A stretch of 64,000 bases of DNA from Caldicellulosiruptor kronotskyensis 2002. Lineage in GTDB: Bacteria > Bacillota > Thermoanaerobacteria > Caldicellulosiruptorales > Caldicellulosiruptoraceae. A model generated the notes under the pieces. It worked only from the letters and a program-made list of their open reading frames with translations. It had not been told where the DNA came from and did not search any database. Location: positions 2,102,501 to 2,166,500 of the forward strand of contig NC_014720.1 of the NCBI RefSeq assembly GCF_000166775.1, in the 5' to 3' direction. The position numbers and the translations under genes were made by a program. Below, piece by piece: positions 19,213 through 28,417 of this stretch (the first letter of the stretch is position 1; each line of letters starts with the position of its first letter).

Positions 19213-19572
19213 TTATTTATCTGCAAATCCCCACAGCTCATCTTTAAGCTCAATACTGTCGGCAATGATTTTTGAAATGTCAGCAATTATCTTTGCCAGC
19301 ATCATCTCAGCAGAAAGATACTCCTCTATGTCTGGATTCAGAGATATTATTTGATAAAGCTGTTGCAAGGAGTATACATCTGAGCTTGTAACTTCATCAC
19401 CTTTGAGACGCTTTTGTTCAAGTTCTAACTGTTTCTTTTTAAAATCAGAAATCATCTGTTTTAGCTTTTCATCCTTCTCAATCTTTTCTTTTGCAGCTTT
19501 AAATCTTTTAAATTCGCTTGACTCCTTCAAAGCAGCAGCAAGTTCATATGCAATGTCATATATATTTCTCAT
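19213..19572 (-). CDS. YlbF/YmcA-family protein
   Basis: 119 residues from ATG 19572 (MRNIYDIAYELAAALKES). I prefer this to the upstream in-frame start at 19635, which lies inside the SPFH gene and adds non-conserved residues; AGAGGTGG lies 11 nt upstream. The protein is almost entirely charged helix (FKRFKAAKEKIEKDEKLKQM), as in the YlbF/YmcA family. In Bacillus these proteins form part of the Y-complex that modulates RNase Y and competence/sporulation. A soluble helical adaptor role is likely; the partner is unknown. Confidence 0.75.
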   Translation of the reverse strand: MRNIYDIAYELAAALKESSEFKRFKAAKEKIEKDEKLKQMISDFKKKQLELEQKRLKGDEVTSSDVYSLQQLYQIISLNPDIEEYLSAEMMLAKIIADISKIIADSIELKDELWGFADK

Positions 19573-19600
19573 CTTTGGTTTTGCCACCTCTTCCCACTTT

Positions 19601-20536
19601 TTATTGTGACGATGATTGAGAACTTGTATTATCATTTGTTCTTATTAGCTCAGAAGCGCCAATAAGAGTTCCAAGATTTTTGAAGGCATCTGTTGGAATA
19701 TATACTTTATTTGCTGGATTTTTAGCAATCTCAATTGCAGCCTCAATCTGTCTCATTGCAAGGACAACCGCATCTGTTCCACTCTCTTTTATTGCTCTGT
19801 TGACATATGCAATAGCATTTGCCTGAGCTTTTGCCACCATCTCTATTGCCTGCGCCTGACCCTCTGCCTGCAAAATTTTCTGTTGTTTTTCACCCTCTGC
19901 CCTCTTTATCAGTGCCTGTTTATACCCTTCTGCCTTTGCAATTTCACTTTCTCTTACACCTTCTGCTTCTAAAATCATTGCTCTTTTGTCTCGTTCTGCT
20001 TTCATCTGCTTTTCCATTGCCTGGGTAATTTCTGCTGGCGGAATAATATCTTTAATCTCAACTCTTTTAACCTTAACACCATAATTATCTGTTATCTGGT
20101 CCAAAACAGATGTAAGTCTTGAGTTAATTACTTCTCTTGATGAAAATATTTCGTCAAGTGTCATGTTACCAACAACATCTCTAAGGTTTGTGAGCACTGA
20201 ATACATAATGGCCGCCTGATAGTTTTGAATGTTGTAAGTACACATTTTAGCGTCAAATACTTCAAAAAACACAACAGAGTCTATTTTTATTCTGACATTA
20301 TCCTTTGTAATCACATCCTGTGGCGGAACATCAAGAATTCTTTCCTGCATATTTACCTTTGCTCTAACGTTATCAATAAACGGAATTATGAGATGAACAC
20401 CAGGTTCTAAAACCCTGTGAAACTGACCGATTCTTTCAACAACATAGCAGTATTTTGTCCTGACAACCTTTATGCTTGAGAAGAAAAATATTAAAAATAA
20501 TCCAATAACAAGTATTACCCAACCAATTGCTGACAT
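19601..20536 (-). CDS. SPFH/band 7 (stomatin-like) membrane protein
   Basis: 311 residues: one N-terminal transmembrane helix (about 3-22), then a prohibitin-homology domain with VVERIGQFHRVLEPGVH, LDVPPQDVITKDNV and TLDEIFSSREVIN. A long alanine/glutamate coiled coil follows (AEGVRESEIAKAEGYKQALIKRAEG), ending in a Ser/Gln tail. Proteins of this kind oligomerise on the inner face of the membrane and organise microdomains. The NfeD partner gene ends 13 nt upstream, the classic stomatin-NfeD pairing. Confidence 0.92.
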   Translation of the reverse strand: MSAIGWVILVIGLFLIFFFSSIKVVRTKYCYVVERIGQFHRVLEPGVHLIIPFIDNVRAKVNMQERILDVPPQDVITKDNVRIKIDSVVFFEVFDAKMCTYNIQNYQAAIMYSVLTNLRDVVGNMTLDEIFSSREVINSRLTSVLDQITDNYGVKVKRVEIKDIIPPAEITQAMEKQMKAERDKRAMILEAEGVRESEIAKAEGYKQALIKRAEGEKQQKILQAEGQAQAIEMVAKAQANAIAYVNRAIKESGTDAVVLAMRQIEAAIEIAKNPANKVYIPTDAFKNLGTLIGASELIRTNDNTSSQSSSQ

Positions 20537-20549
20537 TTACATTTCCCCC

Positions 20550-21008
20550 TTACACTTTATTTTCAATTTTTTCAACAAAGATTTTTAGCCCATCTACCTT
20601 TGTAACCCTGACCTTATCACCAATTTGAAGTTTTTCTTGACAATAAATATTATAAAATATTCCGTCTTTTTTTATCTTACCAAAATATCCATCCCCAGAT
20701 ACTTCTTCAACAAAAAATTCATCTCCTACAGATATAAAACTTTTATTTTCTATTTTTGGCATGTTTTGAAGAAATCTTTTAATCTTGGGCTTAAAAATTA
20801 AGAAAATAATAATTGCCAAAACAATAAATATCCCCATTTCAAGTGCTATATTGTTTATAAATAAGTCAAGAATGAACACTACAAAAGCAGATATATAAAT
20901 CGGAAACAAAACAAAACCTATAAACATATCAGCTGCAAGAGTTGCAAGAGCAATCCCAAGCCATATAAAGTCATAAATGTTTACATTCAACAAAACTCCC
21001 CCTTTCAT
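20550..21008 (-). CDS. NfeD-family membrane protein
   Basis: Short NfeD form: about three transmembrane helices, then a C-terminal OB-fold (FISVGDEFFVEEVSGDGYFGKI...LQIGDKVRVTKVDG). No ClpP-like protease domain is present. The nominal start is 20 bases earlier than ideal: AAAGGGGGAG inside the first codons looks like the ribosome site for a TTG at about residue 6-7, so the true N-terminus may be LNVNIYDF. It pairs with the SPFH protein downstream. The recJ stop is just upstream (4 nt). Confidence 0.85.
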   Translation of the reverse strand: MKGGVLLNVNIYDFIWLGIALATLAADMFIGFVLFPIYISAFVVFILDLFINNIALEMGIFIVLAIIIFLIFKPKIKRFLQNMPKIENKSFISVGDEFFVEEVSGDGYFGKIKKDGIFYNIYCQEKLQIGDKVRVTKVDGLKIFVEKIENKV

Positions 21009-21011
21009 TTT

Positions 21012-23408
21012 TTATACTTTCAACGTTCTGTAAAAGCTGTACACCTTTGTAGATTTTAGGTTCACTTTTTCTTGTGTTTTAAAAAACTCTTTTACCTCAA
21101 TTCCTTCGTGAGTAACCTCTGCTAAAATGAGACCTGTCTCTTCAAACATTTGGATAATAAAGAGCAATTTTACCACCTTCAAAAATGGGTCTGATTCATA
21201 TATACCCGAAAAATTGTAAGATATAAACTCACAGTCCCTCAATGTTTTATAAACATTAACACATTCTTCATTTATGTGAAGTGAAAATTCATCAAATTTG
21301 TTGTCAAAGTCAATCAAAACAGTGTTAATATCTTGATAAAAGTTTTTGACATACTGATAAGAAGGCATATCAAGAGCAACAACCAAATCTGCCTCGTTCA
21401 CAATAGCATTTAGCTTATCAAGCCTTGTTGCAAAGATATCGTCAAAATATACCTCCTTTAGACTACTTTGATGCTGAATTATCCTACCTTGTTTATTTAA
21501 AAATTCAAAAAATTCACTCTCCACGTCTTCTCCTTTTAAAAATTTAAGAAAATTGAGAACAATGTGCGGCCAAAAAGCTACAAAAACACACCTTTTTTCT
21601 TCTATATCCTGCAAGCTGCCTCTTTTTACTTCATATCTCTGAAAACTTAAGCAGTTATTTCTAACAGCCTTCAAATTATTATATAAGTCCTTTATAACTC
21701 CAAAACTAACATTTTCGCAAATATCAATAATATTGAACTGATTTTTTCTCACACTGTTAAAAAGATTCTTTTCGAGTTTGCAAACAATATCTACTTTTTT
21801 CATTGAAATCAGCTCATCTTCATCTTCCAAGTTGGAAAAGCACACAACATCATATTTTGTTGAGTTGCCAGCAAAAAATTTATAGTATTTGTTGCCATCA
21901 CCCATGAACCTAAAATTCTCTACAACAAGATTTTTTATCAAAAAAGTTGGTTCAGGGTTACCAACACCAAACGGTTCTAAAAGATAAACCTGGTCGATAA
22001 GTTCATCATCAATCTCATTTAAAGAGAGCACAAGGTCAACTTCAATTGCCGGCTTGAATATCATAAAATGATAATCCTGTGCAATTGAGTTTAAAATCTC
22101 GTCAAGTTTGTCAACATTGTCAACAGGAAGTGAAAGACCTGCTGCATGTTCATGACCACCAAACTTGAGCAAAATTTCTGCACAGTTTCTGAGTGCTTCA
22201 AACAAGTTAAAACCTTTAATTGACCTTCCTGAACCTTTTAAAACACCCTCGTCAGCAAGTGTCAGCAAAAGAGAAGGTCTGTAATATTTTTCTGTGATTT
22301 TTGAAGAAGCTATCCCAACAACTCCAGCATGCCATGAACCATTGCTAAGAACAAATATCTTCTTTCTTAAAATACCTTTATTTTTATTAATTAAGCTCTG
22401 AGCTTCTTTAATTGTCTTTTCTTCTATTTCCTGACGTTTTCTATTCTCTTCGTCAAGCTTTTTTGCAATACTCTCTGCCTTTATAATATCCTGCTCTAAA
22501 AGAAGTGACACAGCTAAATTCGCATCAGAAATCCGCCCAGCAGCGTTCAGCCTCGGACCAATTATGAACGACACATCATAGGGTTTCAGTTCCTCTTTTG
22601 ACGAAAGTCCAGCTACTTCTATAAGTTTCTTGAGTCCGACATTTTTCGTATTTTTTAAAACTTTAAGCCCAAACTTTGCTAAAACCCTATTCTCATCAAC
22701 AAGAGGCATTACATCTGCAATTGTTCCAATCGCAACAACATCAAGATACTCAGATAGTTTAAGATTTATCCCTGAGTTTTTGAGTGCGTGTAAAAGTTTA
22801 AACGCCACCCCAACACCCGCCAAATCCCTGAACGGATAAATACTATCTTTTCTTTTGGGATTTATCACAGCATCAGCCTCTGGCAAAACTTCTTTCGGTT
22901 CATGATGGTCTGTTATTATAACTGTTTTCCCTTTTTCTTTGAGATACTTCACCTCATTTTGTGCGCTAATCCCCGTGTCAACAGTAATAAGCAGGTCAAA
23001 CTTGTCTTCCAGTTTCTTTAAAACATCAAAGTTGAGCCCATATCCATCTTTAAATCTATTGGGAATATAATATATTGTTGGCAAAAAATTTTTCAAAACT
23101 GAATAAAGCAAATATGTACTTGTAACTCCATCGCAGTCGTAATCACCATATATGAGCACTCTACTTTTGCACAAAATAGCCTGGTTTATAATTTTAACTG
23201 CTTCTTTCATATCAGGCAAAAGGAATGGATTGTGAAGATTTTTAAGTGAAGGATTTAAAAACTTCTCTATTTCCTCCTTTTCCTGTATACCTCTATTGTT
23301 TAAAACCTTTACAATTTGAGGCTTTATTTTCCTACCATCAATTTCAATATCCATATCTTCAATGTTGCTGTTATCTTTCAAAATCCATCTCTTTTTCTGA
23401 AAAATCAT
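21012..23408 (-). CDS. recJ: single-stranded-DNA-specific exonuclease RecJ
   Basis: 798 residues. 5'-3' exonuclease used in recombination and mismatch repair. The DHH phosphoesterase motifs are in order: YGDYDCDGVTSTY (about 81-93), VDTG, and TDHHEP. The DHHA1 motif GGHEHAAGLSL and an OB domain follow. The final 220 residues form a further C-terminal extension (degenerate helical domain) that is common in Firmicutes RecJ. First gene of a recJ-nfeD-SPFH run with very short spacers. Confidence 0.95.
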   Translation of the reverse strand: MIFQKKRWILKDNSNIEDMDIEIDGRKIKPQIVKVLNNRGIQEKEEIEKFLNPSLKNLHNPFLLPDMKEAVKIINQAILCKSRVLIYGDYDCDGVTSTYLLYSVLKNFLPTIYYIPNRFKDGYGLNFDVLKKLEDKFDLLITVDTGISAQNEVKYLKEKGKTVIITDHHEPKEVLPEADAVINPKRKDSIYPFRDLAGVGVAFKLLHALKNSGINLKLSEYLDVVAIGTIADVMPLVDENRVLAKFGLKVLKNTKNVGLKKLIEVAGLSSKEELKPYDVSFIIGPRLNAAGRISDANLAVSLLLEQDIIKAESIAKKLDEENRKRQEIEEKTIKEAQSLINKNKGILRKKIFVLSNGSWHAGVVGIASSKITEKYYRPSLLLTLADEGVLKGSGRSIKGFNLFEALRNCAEILLKFGGHEHAAGLSLPVDNVDKLDEILNSIAQDYHFMIFKPAIEVDLVLSLNEIDDELIDQVYLLEPFGVGNPEPTFLIKNLVVENFRFMGDGNKYYKFFAGNSTKYDVVCFSNLEDEDELISMKKVDIVCKLEKNLFNSVRKNQFNIIDICENVSFGVIKDLYNNLKAVRNNCLSFQRYEVKRGSLQDIEEKRCVFVAFWPHIVLNFLKFLKGEDVESEFFEFLNKQGRIIQHQSSLKEVYFDDIFATRLDKLNAIVNEADLVVALDMPSYQYVKNFYQDINTVLIDFDNKFDEFSLHINEECVNVYKTLRDCEFISYNFSGIYESDPFLKVVKLLFIIQMFEETGLILAEVTHEGIEVKEFFKTQEKVNLKSTKVYSFYRTLKV

Positions 23409-23455
23409 ATCTCAAAAAATCCCCCTCAGAGGCAGAAAATAACTTTTTATGAAAC

Positions 23456-24040
23456 TCAATATATCCAAATCATTATTATGAGTGTTACAAAAAAAGATGT
23501 GGCAGCACCTGCCAAAAGCTGTTTTGTATCATGTCTTTTGAGTACAAGTCTTGACCACATGACAAGAGGAATGAGCAAAACTAAATAGATCATCTTTATT
23601 CCTGCAATAAAGTTTATTGCAACAATCGGACCGGTAATTCCACATGCATGACCACTTGCTTTGAATCTCAAGACCTTGTTTACAAACGCCAAAATCAAGG
23701 CTGAGATAAGATATGATAAATAAAGTCCTACCATGGCCCTTGTTGGTTTTTTCATAAACATTAAACTTATATTTCCAAGCAGATATCCAACTATTCCGAA
23801 CACAAACGCAAGTTTTCTCTCAACTTCTCTTCCCACGGCCTTAAACTTTGGAAAACTTCTTGCAACAATGTAAGCACAAAGGGGAATTATAGTAAAAAAG
23901 AATATCGAATTTAGATAGTAGTAGAAATTCCCGTTAAAGTTTTTATAACTATTGTCAAACCACATGATTGTAAAAACAAGTAGTGCTACCATAGGAACTG
24001 TAAAAAGACTGCTGATAAGATATGCAATCTTTTGTTTCAT
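23456..24040 (-). CDS. PAP2-like membrane protein, incomplete phosphatase signature
   Basis: 194 residues from ATG 24040 behind GGGGG; the in-frame start at 24091 lacks a site. About six transmembrane helices. The C-terminal half contains SGHACG and later SRLVLKRHDTKQ, which resemble motifs 2 and 3 of the type-2 phosphatidic acid phosphatase family. The acidic residue after the final His is a Gln/Leu environment rather than Asp, and the motif 1 lysine/arginine signature is not obvious. It may bind or dephosphorylate a lipid phosphate, or may be an inactive relative. Confidence 0.5.
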   Translation of the reverse strand: MKQKIAYLISSLFTVPMVALLVFTIMWFDNSYKNFNGNFYYYLNSIFFFTIIPLCAYIVARSFPKFKAVGREVERKLAFVFGIVGYLLGNISLMFMKKPTRAMVGLYLSYLISALILAFVNKVLRFKASGHACGITGPIVAINFIAGIKMIYLVLLIPLVMWSRLVLKRHDTKQLLAGAATSFFVTLIIMIWIY

Positions 24041-24115
24041 TATCTTTTCCCCCAAAAAGATTAATTTTTTCTTGAAATTATTATATACCATAAGCGGTTT
24101 AAAAGCAAAAAATAA

Positions 24116-24147
24116 AACCCCTTTGCTCTTTTAAAAGCAAAAGGGTT
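24116..24147 (-). terminator. terminator after the 24165 gene
   Basis: AACCC-C-TTTGCT pairs with AGCAAA-A-GGGTT (one mismatch). On the minus strand the stem is followed by TTTTATTTTTT. Confidence 0.7.
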
Positions 24148-24164
24148 ATGCATTATTTTGAGCT

Positions 24165-24569
24165 TTATCTTCTTTTTGTTCTTGGTCTTTTCGCTTTACT
24201 TGAATTGAGTGCACCTGTTAAAAATCCTACAAGCGGTCCAAATATAAGGATATATAATTGGTATTTTGAAACATTAAAGCCTTTTTTAAATATAACACTT
24301 AAGGCAAAAAGGACAGCTGCAACAAAAGTCGAAACCAAAAACGCTGCAATCTTTTTATTACTTAGTGACAAAGTTGCTGCTTCATAGCCCGAAAATGCTA
24401 TTCCTACAAACATAGAAAATAACGTAAGAAAAAATGCAACCCTGTCTGGCATAGAGAAATACATTACAAAAATGGATATAACAAATATCAAAAAGCAAGC
24501 CATGAACAAAGACTTTACTATAACCCATATATATTGATAAACTGAAACTGCTGTATTCTTTTTATCCAT
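24165..24569 (-). CDS. small membrane protein, unknown
   Basis: 134 residues with four hydrophobic helices and a basic C-terminus (SSKAKRPRTKRR). The pattern of two helical hairpins separated by LSNKK is seen in many uncharacterised Firmicutes membrane proteins; I do not recognise a family. It lies downstream of metK on the same strand (84-nt gap) and has its own terminator. Confidence 0.55.
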   Translation of the reverse strand: MDKKNTAVSVYQYIWVIVKSLFMACFLIFVISIFVMYFSMPDRVAFFLTLFSMFVGIAFSGYEAATLSLSNKKIAAFLVSTFVAAVLFALSVIFKKGFNVSKYQLYILIFGPLVGFLTGALNSSKAKRPRTKRR

Positions 24570-24653
24570 TAAACTTGCTCAAATCTACTTAAAATAATCT
24601 CTAATAAACATTATTAAAGTTTTTAAAAAGTTAGAACTATTCTTTCGAGAATT

Positions 24654-25844
24654 TTAAACGTTCTGAGCCTCTTTGAGTATTTCACCTACCTTGTCTGTTC
24701 TTTCCCACGGAAGGTCCAAATCTTCCCTTCCAAAATGACCATAGGCAGCAACCTGCTTGTAGATAGGACGCCTTAAGTTCAAATCTCTAATTATTGCAGC
24801 AGGGCGCAAATCAAATACCCTCTTTACAATCTCAGCAATCTTTTCATCGCTAATTTTACCCGTGCCAAATGTGTCAACCCTAATTGAAAGCGGTCTTGCA
24901 ACACCTATTGCATATGAAACCTGAACCTCACATTTTTTTGCAAGCCCTGATGCAACAATGTTCTTTGCAACATATCTTGCAGCATATGTTGCAGACCTGT
25001 CAACCTTTGTCGGGTCTTTACCAGAAAAAGCACCGCCTCCATGGCGTGCATACCCACCGTAAGTGTCAACAATAATCTTTCTTCCTGTTAGACCTGAATC
25101 ACCTTGTGGTCCGCCAATCACAAATCTTCCTGTAGGATTTATAAAAATTTTTGTGTTTTTATCAAGCATTCCTTCTGGAATTACAGGTTTTATAACATGC
25201 TCAATAACATCTGCCTCTATCTGAGCATGAGTAACCTCCGGACTGTGTTGTGTAGATACAACCACCGTGTCAACTCTAACTGGTTTGTCATCTTCATACT
25301 CAACTGTAACCTGAGTCTTGCCATCTGGACGAAGATAAGGCAATATACCCTCTTTCCTCACATAAGCAAGTCTTCTTGCAAGCTTGTGAGCAAGGTAAAT
25401 TGGCATTGGCATCAAAACAGGTGTTTCATCACATGCAAATCCGAACATCATACCCTGGTCGCCTGCACCAATTGCCTCTATCTCATCTTCTGTCATCTCA
25501 CCAAGCTTTGCTTCTAAAGCTTTGTCAACACCCATTGCAATGTCAGGTGACTGTTCGTCAATTGAGGTTATAACAGCACATGTGTCAGCATCAAATCCAT
25601 ATTTTGCACGTGTATAGCCAATCTCTCTTATTGTATCCCTTGCTATCTTTGGTATGTCTACATAGCATTTTGTTGTAATCTCGCCCATCACAAGAACAAG
25701 GCCTGTTGTTACCGCAACCTCACACGCAACCCTTGCGTAGGGGTCTTTTTCCAATATTGCGTCAAGCACAGCATCTGAAATTTGGTCACAGATTTTGTCA
25801 GGATGACCTTCTGTTACTGACTCTGATGTAAATAGCTTTCTCAT
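24654..25844 (-). CDS. metK: S-adenosylmethionine synthetase
   Basis: 396 residues. Makes S-adenosylmethionine from methionine and ATP. Signature hexapeptide GAGDQG and the P-loop-like [16 protein letters not shown] are present; the N-terminus reads [22 protein letters not shown] and the C-terminus [14 protein letters not shown]. Complete, with no oddities. Regulated by a SAM-I riboswitch with an intrinsic terminator in its leader, giving end-product feedback. Confidence 0.98.
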   Translation of the reverse strand: MRKLFTSESVTEGHPDKICDQISDAVLDAILEKDPYARVACEVAVTTGLVLVMGEITTKCYVDIPKIARDTIREIGYTRAKYGFDADTCAVITSIDEQSPDIAMGVDKALEAKLGEMTEDEIEAIGAGDQGMMFGFACDETPVLMPMPIYLAHKLARRLAYVRKEGILPYLRPDGKTQVTVEYEDDKPVRVDTVVVSTQHSPEVTHAQIEADVIEHVIKPVIPEGMLDKNTKIFINPTGRFVIGGPQGDSGLTGRKIIVDTYGGYARHGGGAFSGKDPTKVDRSATYAARYVAKNIVASGLAKKCEVQVSYAIGVARPLSIRVDTFGTGKISDEKIAEIVKRVFDLRPAAIIRDLNLRRPIYKQVAAYGHFGREDLDLPWERTDKVGEILKEAQNV

Positions 25845-25894
25845 CTGAAATTTTTACCTCCTTTTAAGTAAAATAAAAACTTCTCTTGAAAATC

Positions 25895-25930
25895 TTTAAA
25901 AATTTAAAGCCCCTTCTGAAAAGAAGAGGC
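25895..25930 (-). terminator. riboswitch-controlled terminator of metK
   Basis: On the minus strand GCCTCTTC pairs with GAAGGGGC (hairpin 25909-25930, one G-U), followed by TTTAAATTTTT. The 5' half (GTTTTGCCTC) can instead pair with the 3' strand of riboswitch P1 (GAGGATAAAAC), giving a visible antiterminator. Confidence 0.85.
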
Positions 25931-25952
25931 AAAACTTTCTTTTGCAAAAGTT

Positions 25953-26083
25953 TTATCCTCATCTCTCAGAAAGCTAAGATATTTTGCTTTCTGACGGAGT
26001 TGGCACCATTGCAAAGCTAAAAGCTTTGCCGGTTGCCGGGTTTCATCGGGCCTTTTTCCCTCCACCTCTCTTGATAAGGATAA
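25953..26083 (-). ncRNA. SAM-I (S-box) riboswitch
   Basis: Classical S-box aptamer on the minus strand: TTATCAAGAGAGGTGGAGGG, then GGCCCGATGAAACCCGGCAA, then AATGGTGCCAACTCC, closing with GAGAGATGAGGATAA. P1 is TTATCCTTATC (26073-26083) paired with GATGAGGATAA (25953-25963), eleven pairs with one G-U. When S-adenosylmethionine stabilises P1, the terminator forms and metK is off. Confidence 0.96.
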
Positions 26084-26129
26084 GCTTCTCATATATTAAC
26101 AATATTCAATTTTTAAATTTGCCTCATTA

Positions 26130-26158
26130 ATATTAACAAAACAAAAGAGTATTGTCAA
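26130..26158 (-). promoter_or_regulatory. metK promoter
   Basis: TTGACA (26153-26158), 17-nt spacer, TAATAT (26130-26135) on the minus strand, about 45 nt ahead of the riboswitch. Confidence 0.6.
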
Positions 26159-26176
26159 CCGGAAATGTTATTATAT

Positions 26177-26575
26177 TCAATACTCTTTTAACCTATTGTC
26201 AACTTTAGCAATTTTAGAATAATCTCTATCATTGTGGAGCAAGTAAAGATTATTTTCAATAGCTATCTGGGCTATTATCACATCGACAGTACTTTTAAGA
26301 TTTATGCCTCTTTTCTTGCACTTAAAGTAGAGCAGCGCTGCTTCTTCATACGATTTTTTTCCTTTTGTCAATTCGTAAAATGGTTGAGTACTCAAATATT
26401 CTTTCAATAGCTCAAACTCTTTTTCATTTTTAGCACCTTGTAAAATCTCCTGGTAAATCAAATGAGTAATTCCAAATGGTATTTTATTTGTTAATACCCA
26501 TTCAAACTTTTTTACCTTTTCGTTTGTATTCCCTTTAAAAAAGTCTATCAACACAGAAGTGTCAACTAAAATCAT
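26177..26575 (-). CDS. vapC: PIN-domain toxin VapC
   Basis: 132 residues. PIN-fold ribonuclease: the acidic residues are in LVDTSVLIDFF (Asp5), the central EILQGA, TVDVIIAQIA, and the C-terminal HNDRDYS. Such toxins cleave RNA (often tRNA) when freed from antitoxin. The ATG overlaps the vapB stop (ATGA), the usual arrangement for coupled expression. Confidence 0.88.
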   Translation of the reverse strand: MILVDTSVLIDFFKGNTNEKVKKFEWVLTNKIPFGITHLIYQEILQGAKNEKEFELLKEYLSTQPFYELTKGKKSYEEAALLYFKCKKRGINLKSTVDVIIAQIAIENNLYLLHNDRDYSKIAKVDNRLKEY

Positions 26576-26772
26576 TGCCCTGCCCTCATCCTTTTATAAT
26601 CATAATCTTCTGCAAACATTATTTTGCCTTTCAACTCCAACAAATTCTTTCGTGTGTGATTTTCTAAGTACTCCCTCAAGGCAATCTCAACTGCTTCTTT
26701 TTTTGTCTTTACCCCAGCAATCTCCATCACTTTCTTTAATAAATTTTCATCTATAAAAATATTGGTCCTCAT
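26572..26772 (-). CDS. vapB: antitoxin VapB (ribbon-helix-helix type)
   Basis: 66 residues from ATG 26772 (MRTNIFIDENLL); GGGAGG lies 8 nt upstream. An in-frame GTG three codons earlier overlaps that site and is unlikely. The N-terminus has the MRTxIxIDexLlxk pattern with GVKTKKEAVEIALREYL, typical of VapB antitoxins of the VapBC-2 type that bind DNA by a beta strand. The C-terminal tail would block VapC. A perfect 11-bp inverted repeat lies directly upstream and is the likely autoregulatory operator. Confidence 0.87.
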   Translation of the reverse strand: MRTNIFIDENLLKKVMEIAGVKTKKEAVEIALREYLENHTRKNLLELKGKIMFAEDYDYKRMRAGQ

Positions 26773-26784
26773 TTTATACACCTC

Positions 26785-26810
26785 CCTATGTGTATCTTAA
26801 TACACATAGG
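26785..26810. promoter_or_regulatory. palindromic operator of vapBC (predicted)
   Basis: CCTATGTGTAT - 4 nt - ATACACATAGG, a perfect 11-bp inverted repeat ending 13 bases before vapB. Its downstream arm touches the ribosome site, so bound VapB or an RNA hairpin could both block expression. Confidence 0.6.
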
Positions 26811-26826
26811 AATAATTGTCAATCTC

Positions 26827-27243
26827 TCACTCTCCTATAATCTTCACAAGCACTCTCTTTTTTCTTTTACCATCAAATTCACCATAGAACACCTGTTCCC
26901 ATGGACCTAAGTCAAGCTTGCCATTTGTTATAGCAATAACAACTTCTCTTCCCATGATGGTTCTTTTAAGATGCGCATCTGCGTTGTCTTCACCGACGTT
27001 GTGGTGGTACTGAGAATAAGGTTTTTCAGGTGCAAGCTTTTCAAGCCAGATTTCAAAATCTTTGTGAAGACCTGGTTCATCGTCATTAATAAATACACTT
27101 GCAGTTATGTGCATAGCATTGCAAAGCAAAAGTCCTTCTTTTATACCACTTTCATCAACACACTTTTGAAGAGTGTCTGTAATGTTTACAAATGCTCTTC
27201 TTGTTGGTATTTCAAACCACAGCTCTTTTCTGTAAGTTTTCAT
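26827..27243 (-). CDS. YjbQ/UPF0047 family protein
   Basis: 138 residues from ATG 27243 ([16 protein letters not shown]) behind AAGAGGTG; the in-frame start at 27297 is not supported. Family motifs [38 protein letters not shown] and [16 protein letters not shown] contain the conserved His and Asp/Glu residues. Some members have weak thiamin-phosphate synthase activity in vitro, but the physiological role is unclear. Divergent from the GH130 gene. Confidence 0.88.
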   Translation of the reverse strand: MKTYRKELWFEIPTRRAFVNITDTLQKCVDESGIKEGLLLCNAMHITASVFINDDEPGLHKDFEIWLEKLAPEKPYSQYHHNVGEDNADAHLKRTIMGREVVIAITNGKLDLGPWEQVFYGEFDGKRKKRVLVKIIGE

Positions 27244-27283
27244 TTTATATTTTTCACCTCTTTTGTGAAAATTGGTTATCCTA

Positions 27284-27313
27284 TTGACAGGTTTCAAAGA
27301 TATTTTACATAAT
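27284..27313 (+). promoter_or_regulatory. promoter of the GH130 gene
   Basis: TTGACA (27284-27289), 18-nt spacer, CATAAT (27308-27313), 76 nt before the GH130 ATG. Confidence 0.55.
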
Positions 27314-27388
27314 TTTTTTGTAATTATTCAATACCAAATGTGGTATATTTCAATGTATAGACAATTTATTTGTGGGGGGATTAAAACA

Positions 27389-28339
27389 ATGAAAAAGGTC
27401 TTTGCAAAAAAGGATATATTCACGCGCTACAGCGGAAATCCAATAATCACAGTATTTGATATTCCATATTCAGCAAATGCTGTGTTTAACGCTGGTGCAA
27501 TAAAATATAAAAATGAGTACTTACTACTTTTGAGAGTTGAGGACAGACAAGGAAAATCGCATTTGACTGTTGCTCGAAGTAGTGATGGAAAGACCAATTG
27601 GAAGATTGAAAAGTCACCTCTGATTTATCCCCAACCCACAGTGTTCATATACGAAGAGTTTGGCTGCGAAGACCCGCGAATAACCTATATTCCTGAAGAT
27701 GATTACTACTATATAACCTATACTGCATACTCTCGTTATGGTCCAGCAGTTGCACTTGCAAGAACAAAGAACTTCAAAAAAGTTGAAAAAATGGGATTAA
27801 TTTATCCTCCCAACAACAAAGATGCAGTTTTGTTCCCTGAAAAAATTAACGGTAGGTACGCCATGCTTCACAGACCTGTTGCAGGGGACATCGAACACAT
27901 TTGGATTGCATATTCCTCAGACCTTATCCACTGGGGAAACCATGAGGTTGTGCTTGTTGAAAAAGGAGGGCCTTGGTGGGACGGCTTTAAAGTTGGGGCA
28001 GGAGCTGTCCCAATAAAAACTCAAGAGGGCTGGCTAATAATCTATCACGGCGTGAAAATGATGCCATCAGGACCAATTTACAGGCTTGGTGCTGCGCTTT
28101 TGGACTTAGAAAATCCAGCAAAAGTCAAAAAAAGATGCCCAGAGTGGTTACTATCACCTCAGGAAGTATACGAACGAATAGGAGATGTCAACAATGTGGT
28201 ATTCACCTGTGGAGCAATTGTTGAAGACAACCAAATCTATCTTTACTATGGAGCTGCAGATTCTTGTATTGCTCTTGCTTTTGCTGAGATTGACCAGATT
28301 TTGTCTATCTTGATTGAGGGGGATTTGGCAACAAAATAG
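27389..28339 (+). CDS. GH130 glycoside phosphorylase (mannoside-type)
   Basis: 316 residues from ATG 27389 behind GGGGGGA; an in-frame start at 27272 adds non-conserved residues. Five-bladed propeller family GH130: RYSGNPIIT, VFNAGAI, LLLLRVEDRQGKSHL, FGCEDPRIT (with the conserved catalytic Asp), HRP, and WWDGFKVGAG. These enzymes split beta-1,4-mannosyl linkages with phosphate to give mannose 1-phosphate. No signal peptide, so it acts on imported oligosaccharide. Subfamily (mannosylglucose versus mannooligosaccharide) is not certain. It is monocistronic with its own terminator. Confidence 0.88.
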   Translation: MKKVFAKKDIFTRYSGNPIITVFDIPYSANAVFNAGAIKYKNEYLLLLRVEDRQGKSHLTVARSSDGKTNWKIEKSPLIYPQPTVFIYEEFGCEDPRITYIPEDDYYYITYTAYSRYGPAVALARTKNFKKVEKMGLIYPPNNKDAVLFPEKINGRYAMLHRPVAGDIEHIWIAYSSDLIHWGNHEVVLVEKGGPWWDGFKVGAGAVPIKTQEGWLIIYHGVKMMPSGPIYRLGAALLDLENPAKVKKRCPEWLLSPQEVYERIGDVNNVVFTCGAIVEDNQIYLYYGAADSCIALAFAEIDQILSILIEGDLATK

Positions 28340-28343
28340 CCAA

Positions 28344-28382
28344 AAAGGGGCTCTCACTTAAAATTTTTGTGAGAGCCCCTTT
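28344..28382. terminator. strong bidirectional terminator
   Basis: AAAGGGGCTCTCAC (28344-28357) pairs perfectly with GTGAGAGCCCCTTT (28369-28382), 14 bp. It separates the GH130 gene from the convergent accessory island. Confidence 0.85.
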
Positions 28383-28417
28383 AGTGTATTAAAAAATAAT
28401 TTTCCATCAAGTGCCGA

